64,000 bases of DNA from assembly GCA_024663395.1 (NCBI GenBank), contig JANFAH010000010.1, positions 1,488,001 through 1,552,000 of the forward strand, written 5' to 3'. This DNA is from Pisolithus tinctorius. Taxonomy: Eukaryota > Basidiomycota > Agaricomycetes > Boletales > Pisolithaceae. Below the pieces are notes generated by a model, which worked only from the letters and a program-made list of their open reading frames with translations, did no database searches and was not told the DNA's origin. A program made the position numbers and the translations under genes. Below, piece by piece: positions 31,646 to 44,723 of this stretch; positions within the stretch are counted from its first letter, which is position 1; the number at the start of each line of letters is the position of its first letter.

Positions 31646-34600
31646 ATGATGAGGATCAGTTTGCACTTATCACCATACTTGAGCACAGCCAATGAATTGA
31701 TTGTATGCCAAAGTGACACCTCACCTTCAGTGTAACATGGAACTTGGCAAATCATGAACTTGTCATGGTCCTCAGGTGCATGAACAGCCCCAAAATTGAT
31801 CGACACAATGAATTTGAACCTGATGATGGAGACCATGAGAACCAAAATGATGAGCAAGATATATTGCAAGAACAGACACTGAGGCAAATTTTGATTGTCA
31901 ACTGCACTGATCAAGAATAGATTGCGAAGACATGTCCTCTGGCTTTTGAGCATTGCAGAATCAAGTCCAAGACCATCTTTGAACTACTTCGTAAAATCCT
32001 GCCCAGAGTTGATCTTGAACAGATCAATGATGGTAGAACTCATGAATTGTGTGTTGACACCTCCACCTGCTGTCACACACCAAAGGTGTTGTGGACATGG
32101 TTACAGCTGACTCTGCCTAACTCATTGACAAGTTGTGCACAATGCTCATGCAAGCAGATGAAGACTAAAGGCCTCATGCATAGAAAGACTGCCAGATGTA
32201 AGCAGTCATCCTTCACACAAGAACGAGCCATCAGTTCTAAAGAGAAAAGAGGAAGTGAGTTAAGTGCACATTAAAGGTTTTTAGCACCTGTGTATGGCAT
32301 TCCAGTTTTCATTGTATCTCCACCATTTCCAAAGATATCAACTCTGTTCTCACACTTGCTTAAAGTGCTCACCCACATGATTCTGCATTCCAAATTTGGA
32401 GAGGATCCTCACACCCTACACATTTCTACAGCACTCCATCCATCAGATGCTCATTTTGCTAAGACCATCAATCATGGCTGCCTCTTTGTCAATCATGTCA
32501 CTTGTCTCATTTGCCAGAGACAATGGCTACATATATCTGCCAGGCATTCCCACCAGCTTCTGTCCTGAAGCCCCCTGGTTCATCCTGTCATTGTCAGCCC
32601 CATCCCATCCCATGCAGCTTGGTCAGCATGTTCTCCTTGTCAGTATGACTTCCAGAAGGATGTTCTTTGGTTGCCTCAGGTCTGTCACTCAGTTAGAAAG
32701 GTCTTATGTGGTCATTTTGGTCTCCCCTCTTGATGAAGCATATGGATCATTCCTCCCTGCTCCCTGCACCATCTTTATTCCAATCTCATCCATCATTCTT
32801 CCTGTGTTATGACAGCTGCAGTATAATCTACTGTTCTCCAGCCTCCCTGATCGCATCCATGATGAGTATGACATGCATCTTGCCTTCTTACTGCAAGATC
32901 CAGCAGAAGATGTCCCCCCTTCTCCTCCTCCATCAGAGCCCCATTCATGAAGTTTTTGTTAACTTCACTGAGAGGATGAAAGGGTGGGAGATGCAATCAC
33001 ATATGCTCCCATTGCCCCGCAGACCCCCAACACCCTAGCCCCCTTTGATGCCTGACTCATGCCCTTCAATTCTGGAATTAATACTTCCTTATCTGGAAAC
33101 ACCATCCATCTGTCATGCCATCTTTGGATCTAGAGATGTCTCCACTGAGATCTGACTTGCATCACCACCCCCTAATGTGATATCAGTGTGCTTACTCAGT
33201 TTCTGACTCCATTTGACTCATTCTGTGATATTTTGACTATCCTTGACTCATTTATTGCCAATACTTACCAATCTTCTTTGCTTGCTTACTGTTCATTTCT
33301 TGCTTACTCATCATGATTACTCAGTCCTTACTCATTACTTACCAAGTGTTTGTGCCTTGTTTGTCACAAGCTGTGCTCACCTCACAGTATATAAACCCCC
33401 ATGTACTTAGCTACACCCAACAAGCAATCCCAGAAGTCAGTTCAGTGCCTAACTTGTTGTTGACAGTTGAGGCTCATTCAGAAGAGTCTATCTGTCTTCA
33501 TTCATATCATTGGTAGTTGAGGCTCCATGAAGGGGTCTATCTGCCTCCATCATTTATCTGAAGCTTTCTCCACTCTTAGTCAGCAGTCTCGCTTAGTCAT
33601 CCCTCCACTCCTGCATGACTTGTCAATGACTTGCACCAGGAGCACATTTTATCAAAATCCATCATTCCAAGAGGTCCTTTTGGCTGAACACCCTTGCTCC
33701 ATTCAGCATCTCCTTCCCAATCAGTATCCATTCATCTTCTCCTGCATACCTTGTTGACAACTTGTGCTAGGAGCACCTGCCATTGCAATTCCCCCACACT
33801 AGATCTTTCTGCACTCCAGGTTCTGCAGAGGTACACCACCACTTGCTCTATATTTGTCTTTGGTGTTGGTTTCGGTTGGTTTTCACCAGCTTTCCACACT
33901 TTGACTCACATCTGGAGCCCACTGTGAGGGGTGGTTATTCCTGGATCAAGAACCCTGCTCACTCAGCCTATTGAAGCTTGTCTCTAAAAACCCACTGGAT
34001 ATCTCATTACTATGTCATCCACCATCCAGTAGGTGTAATGACAGCAGGCAGATAGTTGAGATATGTGGTTAAATCATAGATTAACCCATTGAGGATCCTG
34101 ACTGATGATCCACTGTTGGCCATATCCTTAATCTCTGAAGGCATGTACCTGACATACCCAATGCAATTATTCCACCACATGATTGTCATGCTCTTGAAAT
34201 AGCAGTCTGGGTGAGAGCTGTTGGTAAAAGCACAGAAGTCATGGTACTGAGCATTGGGGTTGGTGTTGTTGGTGAAGTTGAGCATCACCCAGGGGCTCAC
34301 AGAACCTGAGATGCCATTACATAGCATGCTCACCTATGTCTTTACATCAGAGGAGACCACACTAAGATACATGACCTCATGTACCTGCACAGGGAAAATT
34401 GCATCTGAAGCCATGCCACCATACTGGAGGACAGACTTGGTTGACACCATGCTGAAGACATGCTGATGTACTGCTGCCATGGCAGTCAAATCAAAGACCT
34501 CTCCTTGATTCAACATATAAATGTTATTTGGATTGTTTTGATATGAATGTGATGCCAGTTCAGACATGCTGAACACATACTGAGTGGGTCAGATGACCAA

Positions 34601-34690
34601 CCCCAGCATGGTAATGATGAAAACATACACAGTAACAGTAACAAGCTGAATTAGCATTGATACGAGATCCATTGCAACAAACAGAGGCTG
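31646..34690 (-). pseudogene. chitin synthase relic, split by repeat F
   Basis: From about 34690 down on the minus strand: membrane segment LVTVTVYVFIITMLGLVI, the block NNIYMLNQGEVFDLTAMAAVHQ (cytochrome-b5-like region typical of the large chitin synthases), FTNNTNPNAQYHDFCAFTN, and IYDLTTYLNYLPAVITP. Past repeat F it continues with VNTQFMSSTIIDLFKINSGQD, CLRNLFLISAVDNQN, a second membrane segment YILLIILVLMVSIIRF, and APEDHDKFMICQVPCYTEGEVSL, a conserved chitin synthase block. The catalytic core downstream is missing because the relic ends at 31646. Internal stops are present. Chitin synthase makes cell-wall chitin at the plasma membrane; this copy cannot. Confidence 0.85.
32071..33910 (+). 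repeat. 1.85-kb LTR-like repeat, copy F
   Basis: 1,840 bp, TGTCACACACC...TTTGACTCACA. It lies in what looks like an intron of the chitin synthase relic, a few bases from the acceptor. It is strongly CpG-depleted. The shared ORF (ATG at 32474) is stopped at 32810-32812 by a TGA where copy E has CGA. No convincing target-site duplication (CTGC versus TCTG). Confidence 0.8.
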
Positions 34691-34699
34691 CAGTACTGA

Positions 34700-35366
34700 T
34701 CTGAGGGCATGAGTTCACTGAGGTTATGAGTGGTCAAGTTGATATGACAAGGAGGTTGTGAGCTAAGCAGAACCTTCTAATCATCTGGAGTGACCATCTT
34801 GGCATGAGCATCTCTGATAAATTGTGTCTTGTACATTATGAAGTGTTTGAGCGACAGGGTTGTCAGAAAACGATCTTCTCTGGGGTGCAGCGGGTTCTTT
34901 GTTTGTGGGGTAAGTCACATTGCCCCTGTGGCACCAATTTTGGAAATGTGCCCAATGGAGGTGGAACCCAGATATTGTCTAGTCCTCACAAAATGTACTG
35001 GGCTTTCTTCCCACTTGCATGCCATCAGCTAATGGCAACTGAGTGGCCAGTCGACCAGGTAATATGGGTAGAGTGACCCCATTCTGTCAACATTACCTCA
35101 GGCCCACCTTTCATGTCTGATGATGAATGGACCTGAACCATCCCTACTCCTCAAGATTGATGAGCTTGACATATACTGATCACTGTGAAGTCAGGTCCAT
35201 CTGAACCATTCAAATGTGCTGTTCAGAGACAGTTAATTAGTGTTCTTGAGCCTCACTTAGTCTGTGTGTTCAGGGTAGATTAGTGGACATGCAATTGAAA
35301 GAAACTACATATCACCACAATAGTCAGTATGTGTGAAACATTATATGACCCATAGTGGAGGTATCA
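34700..35366. other. no gene recognised
   Basis: Short frames on both strands and no clear motif. Probably the decayed 5' part of the chitin synthase region or transposon debris. Confidence 0.35.
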
Positions 35367-37560
35367 CTATTTCTTTTGTCTAGTAATGTGGGTAACCCTT
35401 GCTGGAACAGCCCCAATGCCTTCCTCTGTCGCCTTAGCCTGTCCTTGGGTTGCTTTCTTGCCTTTCTTAGTGGCCTTGGAGGAATGGCTGCTCACTAAGG
35501 CTGGCACGACAACAAGGGGGTCGAGAGGATTCAGATGGGTCAAAACAGATGGTTGGGAGCTGCTGAGAGAAAGAGTGGAGAGGGGAAGGGAGAGTTCCGA
35601 ACTGGTTGCCAACACAATCACTGACTGCAAAGGAGAGATGGTCCTGGCCTCTAGAACAGAAATACTAAGGTTTGTATTTGGCTGAATAGCACTGGAGATG
35701 GAAGTGCCATTCCCCCAGGCAGTGCTGGCAGTGCCAAGCAAGTTTGTATGTATCTGAGGAGGAGGGAAGTCTTCAGCTTGAATGGTGCTGGTGAGAATGG
35801 AAGGGTGTGTAGCTGACTGGCTGCTGATGGGGACAGTGGGAGGGTTTGAGTTTACCTCTGCAGTCCTGCCGACACCTCTGAGTTGTGCCAAGATATCATC
35901 TTCCCAGCTTCTTGGTGCCTCAACAGAATCTTCAGCTTCGGGAGGTGGTTGTTGGGATCAATCACATTGGTTTGCACCAAAGATGGCATTATCAAAGTTC
36001 TCAAAGATTCCCAAAGCCCACTTCTTGTTCTCTTGTTTTTGGAGCAGCTCTATATAGAATTCAAAGTCCTTCTCATATGAAATTCCAGTTTGACTACCAG
36101 TAGATGAGAATTTATCATCCCCAGAGAGCAGGAAGTGGGCCTATCAATGTATGATGACATCAGTAAATCACTTTTGCTGGCCAGAGCTGTCCAGAGCTGC
36201 CCAGCACTGGACAGATTCCCTAGGACTGCCAGCACACAAAGTGGTTTACTGATGGAGTGGGTCACTGTCAGCACAGGTAGGATGTAATTTGACTCACAAA
36301 TGTATGACAAATTGCGATGATGCCCTCTGGCATTGTTGTCACCTTCAATTTCTGACCCCTGCCAGGTGGACCACCTTTTTTCTTGCCTGTCAGGATGCCT
36401 TTTCCAAAGTGCAACACACATGCAATCTAATATAACAAGACAATCAGCTGTGAGCGTGTCCAATACATTCAGCCAGGAAGTGGTTTGCCTGAGTGAGCGC
36501 CTTGTTTTGAAGAGGCCAGAGACATTCATTGCTGACAGGTCTTCAAAATGGATCAGTGCAAGTGGTGTATATGCCTCATCAGGGTTCGCTGGGTTTCACT
36601 TGAGGAGTGACAAACAGGCAAGATTGTCTGTTCTCTTTCTCCAGTTGCCAAGTGCCACCAGATCCAGTCCTGGACTCAAATGAGCGAAGAGTTGCATGAC
36701 AGAGTCCTTGACAGGTTTAAGAATGTTGCCACATTTGCCATTCACCATAGATGTGAACTGTGAGAGGCAATAATTAGCAATTGTTTGCTGGATTAGGTAT
36801 TCTTCACTTATGAGTTGCTCGAAGTGTTCATACTTCATAGTCTGAGCCTGAAGCTCAGGGGGAACCATAAGGTAAAGCTCAGCACTGTTAGCAATGGCCT
36901 TGGACTCAGGAGTTTGATAATGTATTGGATCGCATAAATCAAAGTTGGGAGGGCATGCATGAAGAGGGAAGATGGCACTAGGGACCCATAAGTGATAAAA
37001 GTAAGCATACTTCTTTGCTAGGGTTATGATGGCAGCATCCAGCAGGCCTTGAGCGATCGACCTGAGTGCCCAGGATCATGCTCTGTGTGCTACCTTGGCC
37101 ATAAATTCATTTAGCTTGTTCCTCATCTTTATTAGTTCCTCTTGTAGGCAATTAAAGGAGACCTGTGCTTGGCCCAGTGCCTAGTAGTGGTAGTCAGTAA
37201 TATTCAGTTTCATAGGCAGGTCAGAATGCATACCTGGCACAACTCAGCAGGGCTTGCATCTGGTGCAGGGGCAGCCATAACCCTTCATACCTCATTGAGT
37301 TCCCTGTCCAAGTTAGCACCTGCACCTCTGGCCACCCCATGGTTTGCTGCATGCAGGACATCCTCATCATTATTGGTATTCTTGTCAAGGCTATCATGGC
37401 CCACAGCATCAATATCTAGAGTAAAATCCTCAGACATTGCCAGAAACTGGTAAAACAGACCTAGTTGAGGTTGTAGCTGATGTTCCATGACCAGCATGTA
37501 ACAAATTGGGGGTGAGGTCCTTGTACTAAACATTGGCACCAAGCAGATCCTTTTGAGGGG
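35367..37560 (-). pseudogene. decayed multi-exon hypothetical gene
   Basis: Minus-strand coding pieces in order: FNCLQEELIKMRNKLNEFM (near 37130), ITLAKKYAYFYHLWVPSAIFP (near 37000), ELYLMVPPELQAQTMKYEHF (near 36860), then an Arg/Ser-rich segment (36050-36529) and a Ser/Thr/Pro-rich C-terminus ending KKGKKATQGQ...ITRQKK at 35367. The order AKKYAYFYHPW...ELYxMxPPEL matches a family of Agaricomycete proteins of unknown function that I remember as multi-copy. Several stops and frame changes are present. Confidence 0.4.
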
Positions 37561-37767
37561 TGTTCAACGAGGCAAAAGACAGAAATGAAGTTGACTAACC
37601 ATTTACACCAGTGCAACATTCACTGCAGAAATGAAATTTTAGCAGGGGGGATAATTGGACTCTTTAAATGTAGATAATCTGACCTTAGATTTTTTTTGTA
37701 AGATATAACCATTAGTCTGAGCAAAATCTGACTAGACAATTTCTGGGTAACATGTCCAAATAATCCC

Positions 37768-38760
37768 ATGTATGTGAGACCCAAATATAGACAATACACC
37801 AATAACCTGACCTCTTGCATGACACATTTCCCAACCCTGACTATGCTCGACTCCATCAGCCATAATCCAATGATCCAACCCTCAGAAAGACAGATGGACT
37901 TAGCTTTTTTTCCCCTTGGTCTCCACATTCCCTGGTTCACCATGTTCACAATGAACAAGCATTTTGTACATCTGTCTGCCTGTACTAATCCATCTGGCAT
38001 ACTTATTCATTCAGTCAAGGTCAATATCCATGCTAATGACACAGTTTCTACTTCACAGGCCGAAGAAATTGAGCTCATCAATGTGATATCCAAATCAACT
38101 ACCATCCAAAATCAGCCCCATCTTATTAGGCTTCAGGTTCCACCCAGCATCCAGAACATCACAGTATCCTTCGAGCCAAAGTTTCAAGGTCCCATAGTAC
38201 ATCATTTGCTTCTGAGTTCTAGGATTGTGTTCATTCACTTCATGTTCCAGACCATAGAATTTTCATTGACTACCATGTTACCAGAAGATCCATTCATTGC
38301 CAACTCCTCACCTGCAGCTCCAATCTCTGCCCTCTTTGATGTTGCAGGCAATCCTTCTCCTGGTGACAACTGTATCAAGTCAACGAGTGCTGAGCCCCTC
38401 ACACCTCATGCCCCTGCCATTGGTAACAGTGAGACCAAGCCTGAAAGTCAGGAAGGGACCCCTAGGCTCCTTGAGGTAAGTTCTAATGGACCATTCCTCG
38501 CTTTACTGATGTTGTCTTTTAGAAAGTTGCTTCAGAATTACCTGTCTCCACTGTATCTGCTTGTGGTCCTCACTGTCCCCTCAAGCGTAGCTTCACACCT
38601 GATAGCTTTGCTGAATCTGAGGATATTGGTAGCATCAGCACACAGTTCCTCCATGTATGTTTTCTTTTTTTTTCATTTTGTGTCATTATATACTCATCTT
38701 ATTACCTTACCTAGGACAGGTGGGCTCAGATAAGGGAGAACCTCATAGCCAGGCAGGAAC
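37768..38760 (+). CDS. hypothetical gene, possibly spliced
   Basis: A 321-codon frame is open at 37768-38733, but two stretches look like introns: GTAAGTTC (38476) to TTTTAG (38521), and GTATGTTTTC (38656) to TTACCTAG (38714). Splicing gives a C-terminus reading KVASELPVSTVSAC...RWAQIRENLIARQEHYKLIF. A Thr/Pro/Ser-rich central region follows a hydrophobic N-terminal part. Family not recognised. It could be an upstream exon set of the tnp2 relic or an independent transposon-associated gene. Confidence 0.35.
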
Positions 38761-38998
38761 ATTACAAGCTGATCTTCACTGATACTAGCACCCCCCCCCA
38801 CCAAATGCTCTCGCAAGTAGTACCTTCATCTTTGTATGTAGAAATTTGCCTTCATGAGTTGTATAACCAGCATGCACGTGATCTTTTTTTTTGTCCACAT
38901 GAGATCCCATTCCTGCCCATCTGCACCCACACCCACACCTGCACCCGCACCTGCACCCACTACAGTACATCACCCACATCGATCAAGCTATCGCCTCG

Positions 38999-41900
38999 AT
39001 GGGGTTCTGGCAGTGCCATTGCAAGTCCAAAGGATGCCATGGGGCTCTAGTCCCTGCCCACATTGCCTTTGCCCATGAATGTGCTGATCTCCATAAAGCT
39101 ACCAAGGCATCGAAGACCCAGCTGCATGTGGCAGGCCTCCATATTGTTCCTTCAACCTATAAAGACCATGGGTCTGTCTCACAAACATTTCCACACCCTA
39201 TATGCTCCCCCCCTCCACTTCTCTCTGCTAATGTTGTTTTCTCTGACCCCCCATGTTCCTCAACTAGTCCTGTCGAGCAGGAGATGCTTGACCACGGTAC
39301 TTTAACTGGCAAGGACCTTGATATTCTGACATTTGGCAGTGATCTACCCAACCTGGGTCCTAATTTTCACAGTCCAGAGGCCCTCCTTTTGGCGATCAAC
39401 TATTTTCAGGAGTACAACATGTGGACGTCTACTACCTCTCAACCTCTAACATCTTTTGCCACTTATCATCTCCCATCTGACCCAGAACAATGCACTCTCG
39501 AGTGTCAGCTGCGACAGATCAGAGATCAGGTCCTTGATGAGCAAAACTCCATATATGACAATGGTCAGCTAGAAGTACCCCATGATGTCAGCTTCACCTG
39601 GTCCTATCCTGATGAAGATGATGAGTCTCAAACTGACCCAACTGACGAAGCTCTTCCCCACCTCATGTGTGACAAAGACGATCCAGATCCATTCTTTATT
39701 GACAAGGAGGTGTGAGCAGACAGGGCTGACCTCGCAGAATTGCCAGACCATGTCACAGTCATTCATGCGACCATATCATGGCTCCACCTCCAATTCCATC
39801 TCCCATGCATTGCTTGCAATGCACTACTTGCTATATTCTTGCTACTTCTGCTGTTCTTTAACTTGAACTCAAGTCTTCCATTCACAACTCTCCACTCTGG
39901 CAATCGCATCCTTGGTGTTGATAAACCAGTTCACATGCTACCTGTCTGTCTGACATGTCACGATGTCTATCCACCTGCCACATCGCCACTATGTCATGAT
40001 ACATGCACTTCCTGTAACGTTGATTTGTTTCTTCCAGGGCAAACCCTGCAGGGTAATGCATGTGCTTTGAAGACTCCTATCATCAAGTACCCCTACCTCC
40101 CACTATCTGAGCAGATTTCATCGATCCTCATGATTCCTGGTGTCAAGGATGTGCTTGATGGATGGTGAGGCAAGTCATGCTCACCTGGCATCTATACAGA
40201 CATCTTCAATGGCAGTATCTGCTGCACAAAGCTCAAAGGGCCTGATGGCAAGTTATTTTTTTCAAATGACCGGAATGAACAACATGGCCCCAATAATGAG
40301 CTACACCTTGGAGTTAACCTTGGTGTTGACTGGTACATACTCATCTCATAGGCTCATAACTAATTGACACTGAACACCTGCCAGCCCTACAGGTTTTCAT
40401 ACAATCAAAGTAACATCATGCCATCTCACTCATCATGCCCTACCTCCTTCTTGATTTGCAACCTCCCTCCTGAATACAGATACCAGACTGCAAATCTCAT
40501 GTGTATGAGCATCATGCCAGGACCTAAAGAGCAAACACCAGACCAAGTACAATGTTTCCTTCAACCTATCATCTCTGACTTACTGCAGCTCTGGAAATAT
40601 GGCATCAAGATACCCACAGAATCCCAACCAGAAGGTGAGACTATCTCTTTTCATACATAGATCTACTCAACCATAATAGGTTGCCTCATTCATGTCACAT
40701 TGGTTGCAGTCATGTGTGACAAGCCTGCAGCACATAAGATAGGTGGTTTTGCGTCGCACTCACACAATTATTACTGCATGTGTTGCTGGATATGCTCGAT
40801 GGACAAGGGAAATGTGAATGCTTTCCAGAAAGCAGGTGCATCATTACATGCTGACTGTTAAACTTTTTCTTAATACCAAGAGCAGCTCATCCCCCATGGA
40901 CAAATGTAGAGCAATGCCATTTAGGCAAGGAATATCACAACCTCCCATCTCCCAATGTGCAGAAGATTTTCGTCAAAGATTTTGCAACACACTGTTCGCA
41001 ACTCTCTCATCTCCCATACTTCAATTTGGTCGAACAAGTTGTCATAGATCCCATGCATAACTTGTTCTTAGGTGAGTCATCCATCATGCCTGTCCCCTGC
41101 TGTGCTGAATGTCTCTTCCATTAATCTCAGGTCTCGTGAAGACACACTTCTACCACATATGGGTTCAAGGCAAGATACTATGACCAAATCATGAATTAGG
41201 CATGTTGCATAGCATGCTCACAGATGTATGTCCCTCCCTCCCTCTCATCATTTCATATACCAACCAATTGAAACATCATAGTTTACCATCCCAGGGTCGT
41301 GCAGCAAGCTGCTGACAGACATTGGGACCTCCGCTGGTGGGTCTTTGATGGCTGACCAGTGGTTGCTTCTCACAACCATCTACAGTCCCATCATTGTATG
41401 TGTTCAGCCAACTCACAGCACTCACAACTAACCTTACCTGCCTTGACTTAGATACCACAGATATGGAGCACATTCTTGCCAAGCAACACCTTGGACAAGG
41501 CTTCTTCCCACCGCATCGCTGTGATTGAGAGGGCTGAGATGGAGAAACAACAGGAGGCAACTCGCAAAGCAAATAATAAGGTATCTCTAGCAGAAGCCAG
41601 GAAATGCAGAAAGGAGGCCTACAAGACCAAAAAAGCCCAGATTGCCCAGGAGAAGATCACCATCGCTGAGGCGCTCCACCCCAAGGAACCACCAAACTTC
41701 CTTAAGTTGTCCATGGCCATTCATATCCTCATCAAGCATACCATCACCAACCATGACATTGACACCGCCGATGACTTACTACAGGAGTACAGTAGAGAAT
41801 TGATTAAGGTCTGTCACCACTACACAGCACTGACTCCAAGCCTCACATACCTCTGCAGCTTTATGGGTCCACTGTCATGAAACTGAATCACCATTATGCA

Positions 41901-44320
41901 ACACATATTGGTGACTGTGCCTGCAACTTTGGTCCTCTTCACAACTTCTGGACATTCCTTTTTGAACACCTTAACAAGATCTTGAAGTCCTTCAAAGCCA
42001 ACAACCACACAAACAGCGAACTTGAATCCATGTTTTTTAAAGAGTTTCACAGAACTTGTAAGACTTCCAGAGTCATAAGTCCAATTGCTTAAGCACTCAC
42101 TATCCTACTGAGTATATAACCAGATATACACAATGTGTACCAACCCAGCAAAGTTGCTGCGATCAGAAGCTGCCCAAATCATGCAGAAGGTCACGCATGA
42201 AGAGCATGGCACAATTGCTGGGCTTGCAGCCCTCTCTCAGGAACTCAACAAAATCAGCATGGATGGTATGGTTATGTTCATTCATACAGTGAGGGACAAA
42301 AGCGTTGCAATGTTTGTGAGGTGTGAATTGTTGCTGATGTAGCTCGGGCTATTCTGCACAGATAATGATGATACCTATACCATTGGAAAGGGATGACTCT
42401 AAGCTTTCCAGAGCACTAAGGTTCAGTCAAAACAAAGCAATACATGCTGAGATACACCCTATTCTTTCCAAAAAGTGCATTGCAACGCTTTTGTCCCTGA
42501 CTGGTGAAATCATGAAATGTGACCTTTTGATGGGATTGCGGGCATGGAGGATGGGAAAAAATGCTTACATAATAAACCACATGATCATCCAGATGATTTG
42601 TCAGCATGTAAACAATGACAAACATTGGACTTGTACCATTAATCCTCCCTCTTTTACCACAACTCATGAAATCATCTCTCTAGCTCACATGGTCATTTTC
42701 TCAAGGAATTCTTATCAAATACTGGTGGCCACCACAGTGCCATCAGTATAACATGCTCTCAGAACCATCAGGCCCTTAAAAAACCTGCTGTCAGTCATTT
42801 CCTGGACTGTTTCCCCCCCCATGCCTGATGTGTTCTGGGACTAATCAGTACTTGGAAGGCTGAAAATGTTGTGGAGGTCAATCTGGCACTTCAGAACATG
42901 ATGTACAAACCAGTCCCCTCTCAACCAATGCATTTCTGGCACAGGGACAATGGTATGGAAGTTAGGGAAAGACAAAATCCTCTTTACCCCTGGGTGTCAT
43001 CAGAAGGATATGCTACTGAACTGCCATGGAGCAGAATCCTGTGCTTCCATCTGGCCCTGAATGTTGCCTTTGGTCACATATGACCAAATAATCCTTCCCC
43101 AGTCATCTACAGTTCAGATCAGAGCAAGATCTAGTGAACCCTCTTATGGTGCTCAGAGCACAAGGAGGTTTTGTCTCACCCCAACTTCCATAAATGTTTT
43201 CCTGTGCCAGAAATGCATTGGTTGAGAGGGGCTGGTTTGTACATCATGTTCTGAAGTGCCAGATTGACCTCCACAACATTTTCAGCCTTCCAAGTACTGA
43301 TTAGTCCCAGAACACATCAGGCATGGGGGGGGAAACAGTCCAGGAAATGACTGACAGCAGGTTTTTTAAGGGCCTGATGGTTCTGAGAGCATGTTATACT
43401 GATGGCACTGTGGTGGCCACCAGTATTTGATAAGAATTCCTTGAGAAAATGACCATGTGAGCTAGAGAGATGATTTCATGAGTTGTGGTAAAAGAGGGAG
43501 GATTAATGGTACAAGTCCAATGTTTGTCATTGTTTACATGCTGACAAATCATCTGGATGATCATGTGGTTTATTATGTAAGCATTTTTTCCCATCCTCCA
43601 TGCCCGCAATCCCATCAAAAGGTCACATTTCATGATTTCACCAGTCAGGGACAAAAGCGTTGCAATGCACTTTTTGGAAAGAATAGGGTGTATCTCAGCA
43701 TGTATTGCTTTGTTTTGACTGAACCTTAGTGCTCTGGAAAGCTTAGAGTCATCCCTTTCCAATGGTATAGGTATCATCATTATCTGTGCAGAATAGCCCG
43801 AGCTACATCAGCAACAATTCACACCTCACAAACATTGCAACGCTTTTGTCCCTCACTGTATATACAATTAATTAACCACTATGACTGTGTGTTGCACAAT
43901 AGGGATGGCTTACACCCTAAGTCCTTGCCATCATGAGAATAATTTCTCATCCAAAACCTATCATTTACTCACTCGCACTCTGAACATTCACTTTCTACAT
44001 TCGCCTGTGCACTGTCAACACAAACAACTGACCTCACATGACAGCATTCCCCTCAACCACAAAGGACTATTCTATGACTACATTATAATCGAAGGCAAGT
44101 GAATTCATGCTTCGAAAGCAATTGGGACATGCTCATCATTGCTCATTCATGTCATGATACTGGGTCAACTACCCATCCATGTATATGGCAAAATTCTCGA
44201 GATTTTTCAGGTCAATCAACACCTGCTTGATGGTAAACATAGCCTATGGTTGGCCCAGATGCGATGGTTCAAGCCATATGAGGGGAACCAAGTGATGATC
44301 TGGGATGAATTGTAAGTTCA
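38999..44320 (+). pseudogene. tnp2-type (CACTA-like) transposase relic
   Basis: A long run of decayed exons on the plus strand. An N-terminal Cys-rich part (WQCHCKSKGCHG) and acidic segment (39582-39715) are followed by CLTCHDVYPPATSPLCHDTCTSC (about 39950-40010), then LHLGVNLGVDW, LMCMSIMPGPKEQTPDQV, VMCDKPAAHKIGGFASHSH, NLVEQVVIDPMHNLFLGLVK and the late block NHHYATHIGDCACNFGPLHNFWTFLFEHLNKILKSFK. These are the characteristic blocks of the Agaricomycete tnp2 transposases as I know them. The end (MRWFKPYEGNQVMIW near 44265-44310) lies beyond a 1.57-kb palindromic insertion at 42287-43858. Many stops and shifts. The element's own terminal repeats were not found. Confidence 0.75.
42287..43858. 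mobile_element. palindromic Tc1/mariner-like element P1
   Basis: Starts CAGTGAGGGACAAAAGCG and ends with its reverse complement, flanked by TA on both sides (42285-42286, 43859-43860), the target preference of Tc1/mariner elements. The two arms (about 0.68 kb each) are almost identical inverted copies around a spacer of ~200 bp; a 128-codon frame is identical in both arms. Each arm begins with a ~217-bp module closed by another inverted copy of the terminal repeat (ends at 42503 and 43642). It interrupts the tnp2 relic. Confidence 0.85.
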
Positions 44321-44374
44321 TTTCTATGACCCATCATAACCCTCACTGACTGTCTTAAGTTCTACTCTAGGTGT

Positions 44375-44723
44375 TTGCTTATGGGAACTTGGAGAGTATC
44401 AAGAGCAAGAATCGCTGCTCCCATCGCTCATCAACTTAGACTGGATCAAGAATTTAGTGGCCATGACAATTGTAACACTTGGAGAGAACTGGCAAAAGGT
44501 CTGGGCAATGGTAGACCTCGCAAAGGTGTGCTGTGTCACAAATTTACTGATGCCAGACTTGCCATTGAACAAATACATAGTGACAGGGCTTCTAACACAT
44601 TACACATATGCACTTCATGGATTAGACACATCAGTGGTAAAGTAGTGGTATTCACACATCAATGGAGCCTCTCAGATATGTTTAGACCATTAGCCTGGCA
44701 AGTGAACAATGTGGTGAAGGTTT
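44375..44723 (+). other. tail of transposon region, no clear gene
   Basis: Open frames here overlap in several registers. The segment may be the 3' end of the tnp2 gene set, but no diagnostic motif is visible. Confidence 0.3.

Noticed and set aside
34804..35250. Possible Gypsy integrase tail
   Set aside because: Some phrases recall the integrase C-terminus, but no frame gives more than a few matching residues; left as unassigned.
42365..42751. 128-codon frame identical in both arms of palindrome P1
   Set aside because: Identity follows from the arms being copies of each other. It crosses the inverted terminal repeat of the inner module, so it is unlikely to be a gene.
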